A stretch of 64,000 nucleotides of DNA, taken from NCBI GenBank assembly GCA_040954595.2, contig CM082590.2, positions 9,300,001 to 9,364,000 of the forward strand. Reading direction: 5' to 3'. The DNA is from Balanoglossus misakiensis. Lineage: Eukaryota > Hemichordata. Positions 1 through 14,559 of the stretch are shown here, piece by piece; the stretch's first letter is position 1; the number at the start of each line of letters is the position of its first letter. Both the position numbers and the translations under genes were made by a program. The notes beneath the pieces were generated by a model, which was not told the DNA's origin, did not search any database, and saw only the letters and a program-made list of their open reading frames with translations.

Positions 1-3000
1 TGGTGTTTTATTGAGGAAAATCTACATTAGTATTTGATTGTGCAGTATCTTGGCAACAGACACGCAACTGAAGTGGTTGGCGCCCTCTACAGTTCATCCA
101 ACAAGATACTTTTGTATGCTTTCCGCAGATTGTCAAGTTTCCCGTCTCCACTGTCGCTTATCATTTTTTCCCTGCTCAAGTTCCAGGAATGAGCAAACAC
201 AGGCAAAAATCTGGAATCAGCCAGGCCTTGATACCAGACTTGTACACAACCTCCAGCCAACTGATATTTTAATATCACAACATATAAGCCTGTCGTGTCA
301 CGCAACTCTATTCAACATCAAGTTTAAAACAAACAACACACAATTCAATTATACAAGGTTTCCTAACAACTGTGTAGTGATTCAGTTACAAACTTTGCTC
401 ATTAGTTGAACAAACAAAACATATGGATCCAGTATTAAGAGGACAGCTTCTGCATTTAATTGCATGTAAGTGCAATGGCCTTGGAACAGGCAAAACTGAC
501 AGAGACTGAAACCACACATTCTCAAGACACGCTGTCACGACCGAGTGCAGACATCACCTGAAACTGGGTCACCCCAACTGTTTTTATTTATTCATGAGGT
601 CCCACAGAGGTCGACCATCTGAAAACCCTTGAGAAACTAAACTGACGTGTATTTGAGTAGTTGAGACTCACAATAAGGAAGTCCTTTGAAGTCACACAGC
701 TCCTTCAAGACATCCTGACAGATTTTCCCACGCCATGACAATCGCCACCATGGATCTTTAAACTTTCAAAGTTTTTGAGATCTGACAAATTATTCTATAC
801 ACGCATATTTTCCATTCACCAAATGCATAGATTTATTTACACAGCTGACTTACGACCTTGCCTGACCTTTGACAAATCTCAAAACCCCGACAGCCTGCAA
901 TAACCCATTCCAGAGGTGGCCAGGGCAACCGAGCTGCCATGGATACTGTATTTATGATGCTCCATACGAGATCATCTCAGAATATAATCCCATAAACGTC
1001 AAACTAAAAATGAACAAGAGTGGCTTTTACAACGAAAAGTGGTCCATTTAAAACAAGTGCTTCTTCATCACTCGGATGAGGTCGAAGGTCACTGTTGATG
1101 TTTCGAGGGGCCACACAGAAGGTTCCTTGATGGAAATAGACATCACAATACACCATCACATGGAGACCCCACACTTCACACTTACACTTTATTTCCCACA
1201 TAAATTTCTAAGTCATCACACTGCAGACGTCTTGAGTGGGGTTCTCACATTGTACACGCAATGAAAATTGTTACACTGCTGTCCCACTCCTAAAGTTCTC
1301 CAATGTGAAATTGCACAGGGACTGTAACAAAGTGGCCACTATATAGAGGTGGCCACTAACACAGGTTTGACTGTATATACCAGGTATGAGACGAAACACT
1401 GGCCCCTATCAACTGTTTCTGAAGTTAAGATTTCTGTGAAATGGTACATCGAAAGAGATTTCTCGACAACGTCAGTTTCAAAGTAAACACACGTAATACG
1501 CCCTCTATGGTTCATTTCAAAAACAAGTTCAAAGGTTACGACAGGAATGTAGTACACATATGTGTTTCGACTAATGACCTAGCCAGCAACACATGTATAA
1601 CAATTCATACGCTTCAACGATTTTTTGAAATTGTCACGGGAGTTCTCTGGGTCAGTGATTCACAATATCAACATACCCCAAGCGTCCCATCTGAGATGCA
1701 GACGTACTAGTGGGTCAAATTTAATGAGGAATGACAGAACAGGTGTACATCTAATTCCCTACAAAGAGAGCTGGCTTTCAAACAATGTGCACTTGGGTAG
1801 CGAGAAATCAAGCTTGAAGTTGAACAAATATTATCTTTTCATTTTTAGCCATATGTTTAACCGAACTGTCATGTCAAACATCCTGGTACCTGGCATTAGA
1901 TATGTGAGTGGTTGGAAGTACAAGTACAAACCCCTGGACCTATTTCAGACCATTTTTTCTCTCAAAAATATACCCTATTTTAGACCAATTACTGGGCATG
2001 TATGTTTTACCGTTGGCCCTACAAGGCTCCATCGTTAATCCACGTTGAATCAGCAGAATCAGAAACGAAATGAAACCGAGAAATGTGACTTAAACATAGC
2101 GAATAAAGACAGAACTACTTTAAAGACGCAGTATATGTATTGGCAAATACAGTAAGAAGTATGGTAGTACTTTGAGAGTTTGAGAGCCCAATGTGTGTTT
2201 AGTTTTGTCCACGTACGTGCCACGCAATCTAACTGTCCCAGGGTATAGAATTTCTTTCCAACAACTTCAGGTCGAAATCAGCAAATGAATGCTTACACGT
2301 AGCGTGATACAAAGCAAATGGAAATACCATGTTAACACTAAGTCCATATTCTATCACACTTCTTTTAGTTATACAGCGACACGCCACACGTACTCTCTGA
2401 ATGAAACCAATCAACTCGCCACATGTGAATTTGCGCCAGTTGCCCGACAATTACGCAGTAAATCAACCGTCTGATCACGTTGTAACTAAAACGACAACCG
2501 TCCGAAAACCGTCGAATCACACAAACCATCTAATTTGTGTATGAAAAGATATGCATATTAACAATATACGTATGAAAGAAGAAACCCTGTTGAGAGTTCG
2601 AATTTATACTTTTCGTATACAAATAAGTTACAAATGGTGCGTCGTTTGCATATATTTACATATGACAAGGAGTGACTCAATCTTGCTTCATTTACATTTA
2701 CTGGACCCCATACTTCACGATAATCTGCATATGTCGTGTTTCGATACAAGATTTCAACATTCTCTCTATTACTACTGTAAAATGTCAAATTCTTCAAGAT
2801 AACAGTAAACTGTGAACTGTATCAATTCAATTTTAATGTCATATTGATGGTTTGGTTTGATTTTTCGGAGGAGAGGTACTTTTCATGATAATTAAGAGTG
2901 TCTTTTACATTTTTCGTAGAATACATTTTATATCTTGGCCTTGATCTTAATCAACTGAACCCTTCCATGAATAAATGATCTATTTCTATACAACAACAGC

Positions 3001-4640
3001 TGTGGCATCTGTTGAAATTTCAAAAATTACGATCACAGAAGTAGATGATCAAATAAAATACAGCAGACAGGATGTTCTTTTACGATTCACCGTTAATATC
3101 AATATTTACCTTTCAAATATCGGTCATAAAATTTTCATGTCCAAAAATTCAGAAATATGGTCGTTGTTCCACATTAGATCACTTTATAAGAACTGAAATC
3201 AAGCGATAAAACAGCCATCCATTAAAGAATTTTTCATACACCTTTGTTAATAAAAGTAAAGAATTATTGCCTAGAAGCATGCGAAAAATGTTAATGTTTT
3301 TATTTCATTTTAGCTTCCAGTTTTACTACCGATAAAATATGTGATTATTTGGTGGAATGTGTGGTGAACATGTGATTAAAATTACAATTCACAAAGTAAA
3401 TACCAGAGTTTAGCAAACATGACGAGACTGTTGAACCTGTACTGTACACACCACATAAGAGAAATCAGCTGAGCAGAAAGTCATTAGATGAATTATGTAA
3501 GCTCCAGTATTATTCCACATGAAATGAGCAAATATCAGATTTAAAATGCCTCTTTCGTATTCAGTGTTGACAAGGTACAAACATTTTGGTGGTGTGACAA
3601 TATGGATAACTGCAGGGGTATGATCTGGGCAGGATGTTGCACCATCTGATATAATGGCCACTATTGGCCACAAGCATAAGATCTGTATTATTCCACATGG
3701 CACAATGAAAGTAACAGTGCCCAGACCATTTATCAAAAGACAAGGAAACCATATGTGACTGCATTCCTGACCAAAATAATTGGCCGACAGATGATTGACC
3801 CAAAATGGAACACCAGAGGTTTATTAATACAAGCATCTGACCAGTGACTTCATCCATTTGTTAACAAGAATTTTCATTACAGCAGTGAGATACACTAAGC
3901 TATCTTAATTACAGCAAATGAAAACTTAAGACATGCGCTTAGCATGTATAATCTGAGACACCTTGATTGATTGGCTGTGGGAGTTAGAAGACCTGGTTTT
4001 GCTAAAGGTGTAACCAATTAAAAATCGACAATGAACACCTATATGCACTTTGTATTATATGTGTGTATTCACAAAAACATCAACAGTTCATACATGGCTC
4101 TGGAAAAGATATTAAAAATAAAATTGCCGGAAACTATGTTTGTAGCTGCAAGCAGTTTATAATGTCAACATATTACACATATCATGTATCTTTCCCCTAC
4201 GTTTTTATCCTTCCTCCCCCTTTTTCTAGTACTTTAGCCCAACAGAAACACTAAAAGAAGGGCTTAACCACTATATAAAGGTGATAACACACTGAAGGAA
4301 ACAATGTCACTGTGGAAACAAAACCGTCTGTCACACTCCCTGGCAAGTGACCCAACAGAAAATATATTACAAGGAAATTCTATCTGACAGCTTGTTAATG
4401 CCATGGTCTGTGTATAATCGGGCTTTGCGAGTTCAGCTTTTAACAAGCCCTTGTCGATACTGACCATAATTTAATGGGTTGTTACATGTGACAGGTGATA
4501 TATAGACTGCAATGTGCTGTGGTCTTTGGAGAATTAAGTCACTATGGAAAATAAACTTCCTACAATTGAGTTATGTGTGTAGCTAAATTGCTCATATATT
4601 CTACACTTTATATGTGTATTTACAAATTACTTGTACGTAA
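1..4640. other. No gene recognised; AT-rich non-coding DNA
   Basis: I see no coding exon with a family resemblance or a plausible splice-joined frame here. The short open frames are AT-rich and lack homology. The stretch holds a degraded TA-type MITE (1,325-1,382) and otherwise unremarkable sequence. It may be intron of a leftward gene whose first exon lies near 14,650, but that is inference. Confidence 0.5.
1325..1382. repeat. Fragment of TA-flanked MITE (GTGGCCACTATA family)
   Basis: The sequence carries GTGGCCACTATATAGAGG followed by ACAGGTTTGACTGTATA. The same words recur near 5,150, 22,880 and 38,570-38,757, so this is an interspersed short inverted-repeat family. The end resembles pogo/Tigger-like non-autonomous elements (inference). 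Confidence 0.55.
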
Positions 4641-4644
4641 TGGA

Positions 4645-4817
<173 letters not shown>

Positions 4818-4819
4818 GA

Positions 4820-7800
4820 GAAACTTATTTCAAGGTGCTTATGAACCTTCGACTGCACAAGCACATCTAAGATTTCCATGTTCCGGGTCTAAATCTATCT
4901 GAAGGCCATTCACGAGATTAAAAAGGCATGGCAGTCTTTAATTGCACGACTTAAAACGCACATTTAATTCAATAATCCTAGGTTAGTTCCCCCTTGGGAG
5001 GTTTCGTATTCAGGTGTAATTTCATTTGCACAAAAACCCTGAGCTGTGACATTCTTGTACACAACTACAACTGTACTTCACCAACTGGCAACAAAACGTT
5101 GATATCTTAATTATAATATTGTTGCCTATTACAGAGCAGATTAATGACTAATGGCCACCCCTCTATATAGAGGCCAGTTTGGGAAAGTCCATTGACTGGC
5201 CACTATAGACAGGTTTGACTGTACATACACTTCATGAAATTTGAGATGATTACAGAGGTTGACATGTCTGCTCCGGAATAGTTTCATGATCAGAAATATT
5301 TGACCCCAAACTGGCATACATGTTACTACTTCTCTATTCTTTAGTTGCAATGAACACACAAATCTTGTTATGTTTTACAGTATGTCAAATTACAAAAAGA
5401 ACGTTCTTTTCGACATCATCTCATTACCGACAGAAACTGAATTTTAACTACAAGTTTATATCACAAGAAAGTATTACTTTTTACAACATGATGGGCAAAA
5501 AGAACTTTTTTATTTGTAATATTTTGATTAAATTATTGTGAATTTGAATAATAATTTGGTAAAAGTCAGAAATTTTAAGTTGAGATGTTTCAGTTGTACG
5601 TGTCGTCACGTCAGCCTAGAACGACTTCATTTTGCAATCTTTTTCTTTCTGACTTTGGGGTCACTGACAGTTTCGAGAGAAATCATTCTAGCGTACGACT
5701 GGGAAGCTTAAAAGCTTTTCTTGTGATGTAAAGAGACTATTTCTCCTCCTTAAGGCTTTCGTGCAGACACATTAAAACAGTTTACATCAGAACAAATATA
5801 TACATCTACACTCAGGCAAAACTTTCGTAGTCTTGACGATATGAAATTGATGAGGAACAGAGGATGTATTTCAACAAATCGAAATGTCTAGTTTATATGT
5901 AAACTACTAAGAGTTTGGACATCATCCAAAATTTCAGACTGTTACCAACACTTTATTGTCTTAGTTCCAGAAACATGTCAACTATCAAATGGATTCCTGC
6001 TATCAAAAATCCAAATATTTCAAATTGTGAAACTTAAGACTAAGTCTAGACTCGTCATCAATAACATTTTGGGTACTCTAGTTTTTCATGAGAGTTTATG
6101 GTAATTTTTTCATCCAAAATGCAAATAATCAAAATTGCATTTTTCTTAAACTCATTAATTTTCTAATCTCTGAAGCTAAAAAAATCTTTACGAATGGAAA
6201 ATATGTCAAAGGTTCGGAAAAAAACGTCTAAATCCTCTTAAATATCCATTAACACATTTGGTTTTTCTCTGAACTTTGACGACAGAGCTTTCAGATTCCG
6301 CGGTTGATTCAATTTTAAATCTGCTTTTACGGCCTGCTTGCACACACGCGTAAAAAGTGATGTTGTAAATCTTAAAAGGGGCCATAAATGACTAACGCCA
6401 GTTATGGCAAAATATGAATAATATCTGGTGTGTCTCTAATCGTAATAGCAATGCTAGATTGAGTTACATGTACATGTAGGTTTCATATTTTGTTTCAGGT
6501 CTGTTTATCCTACTTCGTTGATGACAATATACAACATGTATCAATTACTTGCATATTTCCAGCAGAAAATTGCTCAATTACACATCTTAAATAATGCATT
6601 TCATGAGACAGCAATGTAAATGGGTAATATATCACAGGAGTTTGATAGAACATAGATCAGAACTAGGGTTCTAATTGGGTCAGCTATGGGCTAGCACTAG
6701 ATCGATTTACATGATTGGCCGGATCTGTTCCAAGGTCAAACGCATCATCGGCACGAGAGTTCATTGTCCCACGACCCTGGCAAGCAAGATCAAAGACACA
6801 CTTCCCAGGTATCAGCAGTGAGTCACGCAAAGAACAAAGATCATGCAAAGGTCACCCAAATTGTCCAAGATAAGCCAAAAGGTCAGAGAAATACCAAAAG
6901 GCCAAACACATATTGTCTTGTAGAAACGGCCTGATTATATTTACAATTGACAAGAACTGAAGTTTCCAAAGATCAGTTCTGGGATGATCCAAGCCAGCCC
7001 TGGGGATTACCAATTCAAATATAATTCCTAGTTCTTTTATCATTGAGATAAGTCACTCTGGAACTTGGGAAATTTACACAAATGAACACAATTTCATGGC
7101 CAATGTAGATTGCACGAAAGCATTCAGTGGTAAAGGCATTTGCGACACAGATGTCAATTACTACATTGTTGGACGGGTCTGATGAAAACCAGTAATCTTG
7201 AACATCCTTGGCAAATTATAAATCTTGACTGTGGATGATGGCAAGTACACTTGTGCCTACATAATGACAGAATCACGGAATCACGCGTCTCCATAATGAA
7301 GGAATCACGCATTTGTTCCCCAGCCTTTCATTACAGACATCTTGCGATAACATTATTCCATCGACACAACTGCGACGGAAACTCGATCGCAGACGGACAG
7401 CGAGCGCGGCAGGGGGTCACGGAAATCCTCTTTCAAAATCAACCGGGATAAATTTTCACTCCACGGCCTATCTGTCTCATTGAGCATCCTCCCCCACACG
7501 CACTCAGTCGCTTGGAATGACTTTGCGTGACTCCACACAATACCAGAGAAATCAGATAAATAGAGCCTGATGAAGAAATGGACTGGTGAAGTGACAATTC
7601 TAAGAAGAGCCCTTTCATCTTGGTGCGAACACAAAATATACTGTAGACATTTTAACAGTATAACAGATGTAGGGCAATGCAATTACTAAAAGCTATTAAA
7701 ATATAATGTACACGCAAGTTAAAAATAAACTGGCCCTCATTATCTCTGTCATTTAAATTGTATCCTGGGATCAAAAAAATTCGGAGTACGGTGGCCCAAA

Positions 7801-10129
7801 TTCATGTACCAGAATAGTGTGGACGCGGACCAAATCTATTCCCCAAAAGACAGTTATTTTATGTTGCCCTGACTTTCAGTCGGACTGACTAATGTGAATA
7901 ACGTTAGTATACAATTTGGATCTATGGACTGGGAGATTGAGGTTATCGGGTTGACTTCTCATCTTTTGCGCACAGCTGTGCTCGGAGTGAAAGATTCTTG
8001 GGAAGTGACTGTGTCAAACACTTATGCTGTGAGTCTTCTCTCGGCTATCTCACAGTCACTCACAAAAGTTGGCCACGATTCAAGATTTTCTACCGAAGAC
8101 ACAAAACCACAACATTCTATGAAGTGAGAAAGTTAATCAACTTGAAGACACCCTCAATGAACCCCTCCCCCTCACATACACACAATGATCACCTTCATTT
8201 CCTTGCACGTAAACACAGCAAAAAAATTACAGCTAATGGAGCTTTAATACTTGACATAATCTATAGCACTTTATCCTGAGTGACCCTTCCTCCCCCATTC
8301 CCTACAAATAGATTCAACCACACCACTCAGAACAATAGGACGAACCAAGTATCATCGTAGAAAGGTATCCACACTACCTTTGATGCCAACACAAGCCAGT
8401 AATCCACAAACATGAATGACCCTGTCAATATGTACTGTTTTTTTATCTGAACTACGCAAATATATTCAAGTGTTTGGTCAGCAAACACAGATAACCTAAA
8501 ATAGCTTACAAGTTTGGATTGGCTTTCGTTCAAATATTGGCAGGGTCTACTGTTTTCCAGGCAGATAAATATCGCAGAAGGGAAGTTATTACACATGTTA
8601 TCAAACCAGCTTGGTTTCGATAGCACTGTTGCTTTTAAAATGGCTATTTTTACATCTCTGGTTCTCGCATTAGTTTTCGCTGATACTGAACGTGGAAAGT
8701 CTTCGTTTTCTGTGAAATTACGTTTAACATATTAATCCATTTGCTTTTGAAGGTGCTTTCTTTGATTGTTGTAAATCCAGGGTTATTTTATTCAGCAATT
8801 AACCTATCGCCATCATGCATCGTCTCAAAGGGGTTTCTCTGATAGGCTAGAAAATTGCTACATCTGCTATATGACTGTGTTTAGAATGACCAATTAAAAC
8901 CCCAGACAATACAATACACTGTACTGTACAGTTCTGTTGGAGAGTGAAATATCGAGACCCGATGACCTATGTATTCACAGGCTTCAAGTAACGCCAAGGG
9001 TCATTTGACCCGATGGACGTATTGTTCGGCTCAAAGACATTCTACCAAGCTGAAAAAGGCTACGTGTGTCGACCATAAACCATTTCCGGTTTTCGGTCCG
9101 AGTACAGACGTACAAATCATTTCACATATAAATCTGTAAAGCATGGTTGCTTCTAAGCCTAGAAGATTCATTCTGATTAGCTAGCACTGTGATAGCCCAG
9201 TGTTTAGCATAGAGCTAGCCCCAACACCAGTCAGGTGTAATCCATACATACATAGCAGTTAGCACAGTGTTTGCCTAAGGTGCTAACCCACTTGGAAAAG
9301 AATCTCATTAAACTTTACTGCCGAACAGGCGCATACCATTCTCAGTACGGGTAACGCAGCATTACCGGGGTGGGATGTTGCGTTGCCTGGCCTTTGGGTC
9401 AAGAGGGCCTGGCTGAGCCTTATGAAAAGTAAACAAGGGTTATATTGAAACTGTGTTAGTATTCATGTCAAAAGAGCCCCACTTCTGGCTAGTCCAGGGC
9501 AGACTCGCGCTGTAACTCGATAGCAGGGAGCGCAACTGGATACCAAAAACCCCTTCTCTGTCCCCAACTTACACACACATATCACAGAAATAAACCGGCG
9601 GACATACATGCACACACACACAATTTCTGAGACTAAAGTCATTACTGTGATGATATCTCCATTTCGATGTCAGTTTCATTAAGATCCCAACATACCAACT
9701 ACTCTTCTATAAGCATTTACCAATCGCCAATCAATATTTTCATCGCTGGATGCAAGTATTTACATAAACAGACGAGCAGATTAACATCTGAAGTATTATC
9801 ATTTATTATATAAATACCATTTCGTAAATGAGAAATAATTTGATAGTATTGACAGGGCAATCATAAGACTCCCTACAGAAGAGATAATTAACTAACTACA
9901 TGTTGATCTCAGGCAGCATGACTGACCAAGCTTGAAATTGTTTATAAATTCACAACCTGCTGAGTTTTATTAGAAATGATTATGTCACGGCCCAGTGAAA
10001 AATGTATTCAAAACACAGCCACTGTGACCGGTGTTGATATTGTGATTACTACAAACTACTTGCTTGGGTGGAAGTGTTGTAAATATCTTAGCAGGATTCA
10101 ACTCATGGCTTGGGCAGTTGCTTAAAGAG
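4820..10129. other. No gene recognised; non-coding DNA
   Basis: There are no exon-like frames with homology. It contains a TA-type MITE fragment at 5,148-5,226. A moderately GC-richer patch at about 7,250-7,520 has repeated AATCACG words but no supportable gene. Confidence 0.45.
5148..5226. repeat. TA-flanked MITE fragment (GTGGCCACTATA family)
   Basis: GGCCACCCCTCTATATAGAGG and TGGCCACTATAGACAGG are followed by TTTGACTGTACATA. It belongs to the same family as the copies at 1,325 and 38,570. Confidence 0.6.
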
Positions 10130-11482
10130 ACAAAGTCTCTCTCTCGTTGCCCCTTTTTCCATTAATTATGTTTGATACAAGACACTGGTTATGTTATTCT
10201 ATATGTGGATATATAGTGAATCAACGTTCGACCACAGACAACTTCCATCCCACTTGTAGACACAAGAGTGAAATATAGCTGCAAGCAGCGATGACGGGCC
10301 CAAGCTTAAGCCGAAGGTCAAAGGTCATAAGTGGTCACCCAAAATTTGGGCAATAAATTTTGACCCCATACTGGTCCGTGTCCCACAAGAACAAAATCTC
10401 TAGCCCTATTGGTTCGCCTACAATTATGTATGTGCATAATTAATGAGGTAAAGTGTAAGGCTCCATCAGGAGTTCCATCCCTCCAAATGCCAAGGCTGTA
10501 GCTGCTGTGCATGCCGAGATATGGTAAAGTAGGTCAAAGGTCACCTGAGGTCACCCAAAATTTGGGCAAGAAATTTTGACCCCATACTGGTTCATGTTCA
10601 GCAAAAATCAAACCTCTAGTCCTATTGGTTGGCCTGGAATTAGGTATGCACATAATTAATGAGATAAGCAGGTGTCACAGGTGACCCTCAATTTTGGCTT
10701 TTAAATTTTAGTCCCAACCCTCCAAACGCCAAGTCTGTACCTGCTCTGGATGCCGAGATATAGGAAAGTAGGTCAAAGGTCACCTGAGGTCACCCAAAAT
10801 TTGGGCAATTTTTTTTTACCCTATATTGGTCCATGTCCCACAAGCACAAAACCTCTAGCCCTATTAGTTAGCCCAGAATTAGGTATGCACATAATTAATG
10901 AGTTAAGCAGGTGTTACAGGTGAGCCCAAAATTTTGCCTTTTATTTTGGTCCCATTTTGCTCACGGGCCAATAGAGAGTCACAGTACAGGACCATTGCAC
11001 AGATGTGGACATAGCATCATAGCTTAACTATAGAAAGTATAGGCCTATGGCTGGGTCCAAAAAATATGAAATATAATATTTAAAAATCTTCTTCTCAAAA
11101 TTGACTTGGCGCAGAGCCTTGAAATTTAGCATGTAGGACACTGACCATATGGTCCGCAAAATGATTGCACAGAATTTTGATATCGTCATTCATATGCTAA
11201 TTAGGCCCATTTGAAAACTTTGACCATATATGGTCATCAGGTCATGTGACTAATTACACATTCACGAGGGTACTGCACGAGCTCTCATAGACCTGCACCA
11301 TTGTGCCAAGTTTGAGATTTGTAGGTTCAGCCGTTTTCAAGATCTACCTGAGCAAAAAAACTACACAAGAAAAAAAAAAAGATGAAAAACCCCAGTAATA
11401 CCAATAGGGCACAAGCCTGCTTGGCTTGTGCCCTAAAAACTCGCCAAAATGAATAATCAGTGTTTACCATTTATTCATATAG
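10130..11482 (+). mobile_element. Foldback MITE arm interrupted by a nested element
   Basis: Positions 10,130-10,273 match the left arm of the foldback element at 37,970-38,308 (ACAAAGTCTCTCTCTCG start, GTGGATATATAGTGAAT inside). The match resumes at 11,436-11,482 with ACTCGCCAAAATGAATAATC. The intervening 1.16 kb is a different repeat inserted in the A-run. The distal arm is truncated. Confidence 0.75.
10274..11435 (+). mobile_element. 1.16-kb repeat element with internal tandem modules and terminal hairpin
   Basis: It begins with the short palindrome GCTGCAAGCAGC and ends in a perfect 13-bp stem (11,405-11,417 and 11,423-11,435) with a 5-nt loop. Inside are three diverged 215-240-bp modules starting near 10,316, 10,531 and 10,769, each with AGGTCAAAGGTCA and CACCCAAAATTTGGGCAA. 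It has no coding capacity. The hairpin end and lack of an obvious target duplication would fit a Helitron-like non-autonomous element, but the canonical ends were not demonstrated. Confidence 0.6.
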
Positions 11483-14100
11483 TTGGCGTACAGAAGTGTA
11501 GCTACCCATGAATACATGCATAACACCACATCACTCTAATCCACAGTAATTTAATTCTCAGCTAGCTGACACAACAAACCAGCCAACAGTAGAGTGATGA
11601 ACACCTTCATTTCCTTCTACTGTAAATCCTTCCATTTAAAGTCATTTTTCTGGATCCCGCGGATCAAGTCTGTTTTCAGTGTCCAGATAATGAACGAGGT
11701 GCCTTTTACTGTCACACAAATCTGGAAAAATGTATGCAGAACTTGTAAAAGGTGTGTGAGGATGCATATTCTTGTAAGAATTTCCGAAGGATTTCAAGAA
11801 GTATGCAAGGCCAAAAATACTATTTTCCTGGGATGATTTTACAATATTTAAAATTTTACAGGAAACTCATTTTATTTTCAAGGATCTTCCAAGAACAATT
11901 TTTATTTTCCAAGACCTCAAGAAAAACATATAAACTGAAAAGATCTTGCAAGTTCTTGGGGAGTTTGGGAAACAGAGTAGTCAGTCCAACAAAGGCACCA
12001 AAGATGTCTTCCCAACTATCCCAGAAGGCCATATTCCTGACCTGTATGTGACCTCTACATCCTGGCATTTTGATGGTATGAGTTCACCAAATTGAAGTTT
12101 GAACTCTGGAAATGTCAACCACACTACTGAAGTTGTGTGCTGTAACTCAACCCAGTACAAAAAATTTATAATTTTTTTCTGTTACAATAAGGGAAATGTT
12201 GGGTGTAATGTTGATTGGTGTGATGTCAAACCAAGAAAAATACCAGGAAGTAATGGTCACTCAGGGGTCAAGAATCCCAGAAAACCTACTTGCACTCTCA
12301 GACCTGAATAACACACTTGCTATTAACACCTCAACCATGAACAATGCACCCATAGAACCAATGCAAATGTATGTTAATTCAAAGCAACAAGATCATCCAA
12401 TCAGGTCACTGGGAAATTCCTGTACTGGCCAATCATCATGCACCACTCAGAATGCCACAGCAAATACAACATTCAAGTTCAACACCTGTGCAGGCAGGCA
12501 AATGCATAAACAAACCTCCTCTAGTTGCCCAACATTACCACAGCCCAAATCACAACAACGACCTTTTCACTTTCTTAGAACTGTAAAAAAAATTTCCAAG
12601 CAAAACAAAACAAGAAAATCACTCAAACTGATAAAAGTTAACATCCAAACTGAAAACTTTCCAATATTTTGTATCAACAAAAACAACTGATGACCTCTGA
12701 CCCTAACACTTTACATCTCACTAAGGAGCCCTCTCAAACAGTCATGTTCAAACTCAGAGACCTGCAACATCACAAAACAAGCTCTCCTCAAACAATGTAA
12801 GTTTCCAGACATTTTATGTACATTTTTACTTTCTTTATCCCCAATATGATGCCTCAACTTGACAGATTCTCACTGCAGCTCATCAATTTGTTCATTTTTG
12901 TTTCACATGCACTATTTTTACACCAGTTTCTCTTTCTTTCATTCATTGCAGTGGCCTGGTGGAGATCCCCAGTGGACTGAGTGTGTGGTTTTGAAACACC
13001 AGCTTTTGAAATAAAAGAAGGAAATGTACCACTACAGACTAAAGGTGACTTGTTTATTTACCAAACCCCGATTATGGCCATTTAAAGTCTAGTCTCCCAA
13101 CCCAGCTGGTGGTCCCTGGTTAGACTGACACTGCTTGAACCCTTCCAGCACAATGGTTCAGTCCAAACCCATTGTTTTCTATGGTAAGGTTAGACCTTTA
13201 TAGACGGAACTAGGGGTGATAGGGTTAAAACAAACTAATTAATCAGTTAATTGGGCAAATCTAATTTACCGGTAATTAAACTATAAACTATCTGACACAA
13301 GTCAATACACTGATGAGGTCATCTGAGAGAAGGGAACTATTTTAATCGCTGTTTAGTTTGTAATGTGAGCGGAAGACTTATGTCCACTGGGATTGATTTA
13401 CAAACTTGGGTGTTATGTGGTCATAATTTTAAATTCAAGACTTGTGAAGAAGGGGCTGTGTAGGGGTTTGTTTCGATCTCAAAGGATGTTGTCTGGTTTA
13501 GAAAAAGTACAGTTGCTGCTTGACTGATTTGAGTTGTAGTTAGTGAAATTTTATAATGGCTATGGGTGGCCCACAAACACATGCTTTGGTCATTACATCT
13601 TCTTCCAATGTGACTGGATTTGTTCATGAGTCAGGGATTTGTCACTAACCGAAGAGCCAGTCAACTTGAAACCCAAGTCCGATTTTTTGCACAACCGCCA
13701 AATTCCATCGATTTCCGGGGGTAGATTTCTTAGGCCAAAGCCCTCATCAAAACGCCAGTCACATATGCTGGGTGACCTCTGACCCGAAGTGATTCATAAC
13801 CTGCATGCCTTTAATAAACTCAGATAACGACGAAATTTGTAAATATTCATTACATTTTGCGCTAATGAACAAAATCTGTTAGTTGATTCCATAGAGACTT
13901 TGCAAAGAGAGATAAGACAACACCTTTCTTTTCAACATCTTGTATACTTCATCGAATCTGGGAGTAGACCCTGGGATTGTAATGAAACGCTATAAACACA
14001 CATCAAAACAAAATATGCACGGAATTCGTCGAGACGTACGAAGCCTTAACAGCAAGTAACCCGATCGTGCGCTTAAGACAGATAAACTGACAGCGTGGAA
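11483..14100. other. No gene recognised; non-coding DNA
   Basis: An open frame at 12,196-12,690 (+) has low-complexity Asn/Gln/Thr composition, no homology and no splice context, so it was not called. One piggyBac-like MITE lies at 13,137-13,228. Confidence 0.45.
13137..13228 (+). repeat. piggyBac-like ~90-bp MITE, diverged copy
   Basis: AACCCTTCCAGCACAATGG at the left and GGTGATAGGGTTAA at the right enclose the family core (CAGTCCAAACCCATTGTTTT). It is one of 12 copies in the window. Confidence 0.8.
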
Positions 14101-14559
14101 AGTTTAGTGATGGTTATGTTGGGATAGACCTTGGCGAGGGGGTCACTTAAAATTGCAATCGGCGATGGGGTTGGGCCACCGTCGACCTCCTAATTAATTA
14201 CTAGACCACTGACATTTGCAAACCCTAACCGCATACACACGCCGGGTGTATTCGAGTTCTGGAGCTGATGGCAACGGGGATCGCTGATTAACAAATATAT
14301 ATATTAAAAAGCTACACTCGTTGCGTTTCTACTTGAGTCCTTTTCAGATGAAGAAGCTACGATAGCACGCTCAATACAAGGCCGCCGTGCGTAGTATAAG
14401 TGACAGGGGCTAGGCGGGGACCCACTTGGAGTTCTGTGGGGGAATTTCTTCACTGATCGGGACGGGTATCCCACAACTCGCCGAGAAAAAACGCCCCTAA
14501 TTCGCGTTACAAACAACTTAGGGAAATTCTGACCAGCTCACACCTCCCGTACATATCAC

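Noticed and set aside
12196-12690. 164-residue plus frame
   Set aside because: Low-complexity Asn/Thr/Gln composition, no family resemblance, no splice or promoter context.
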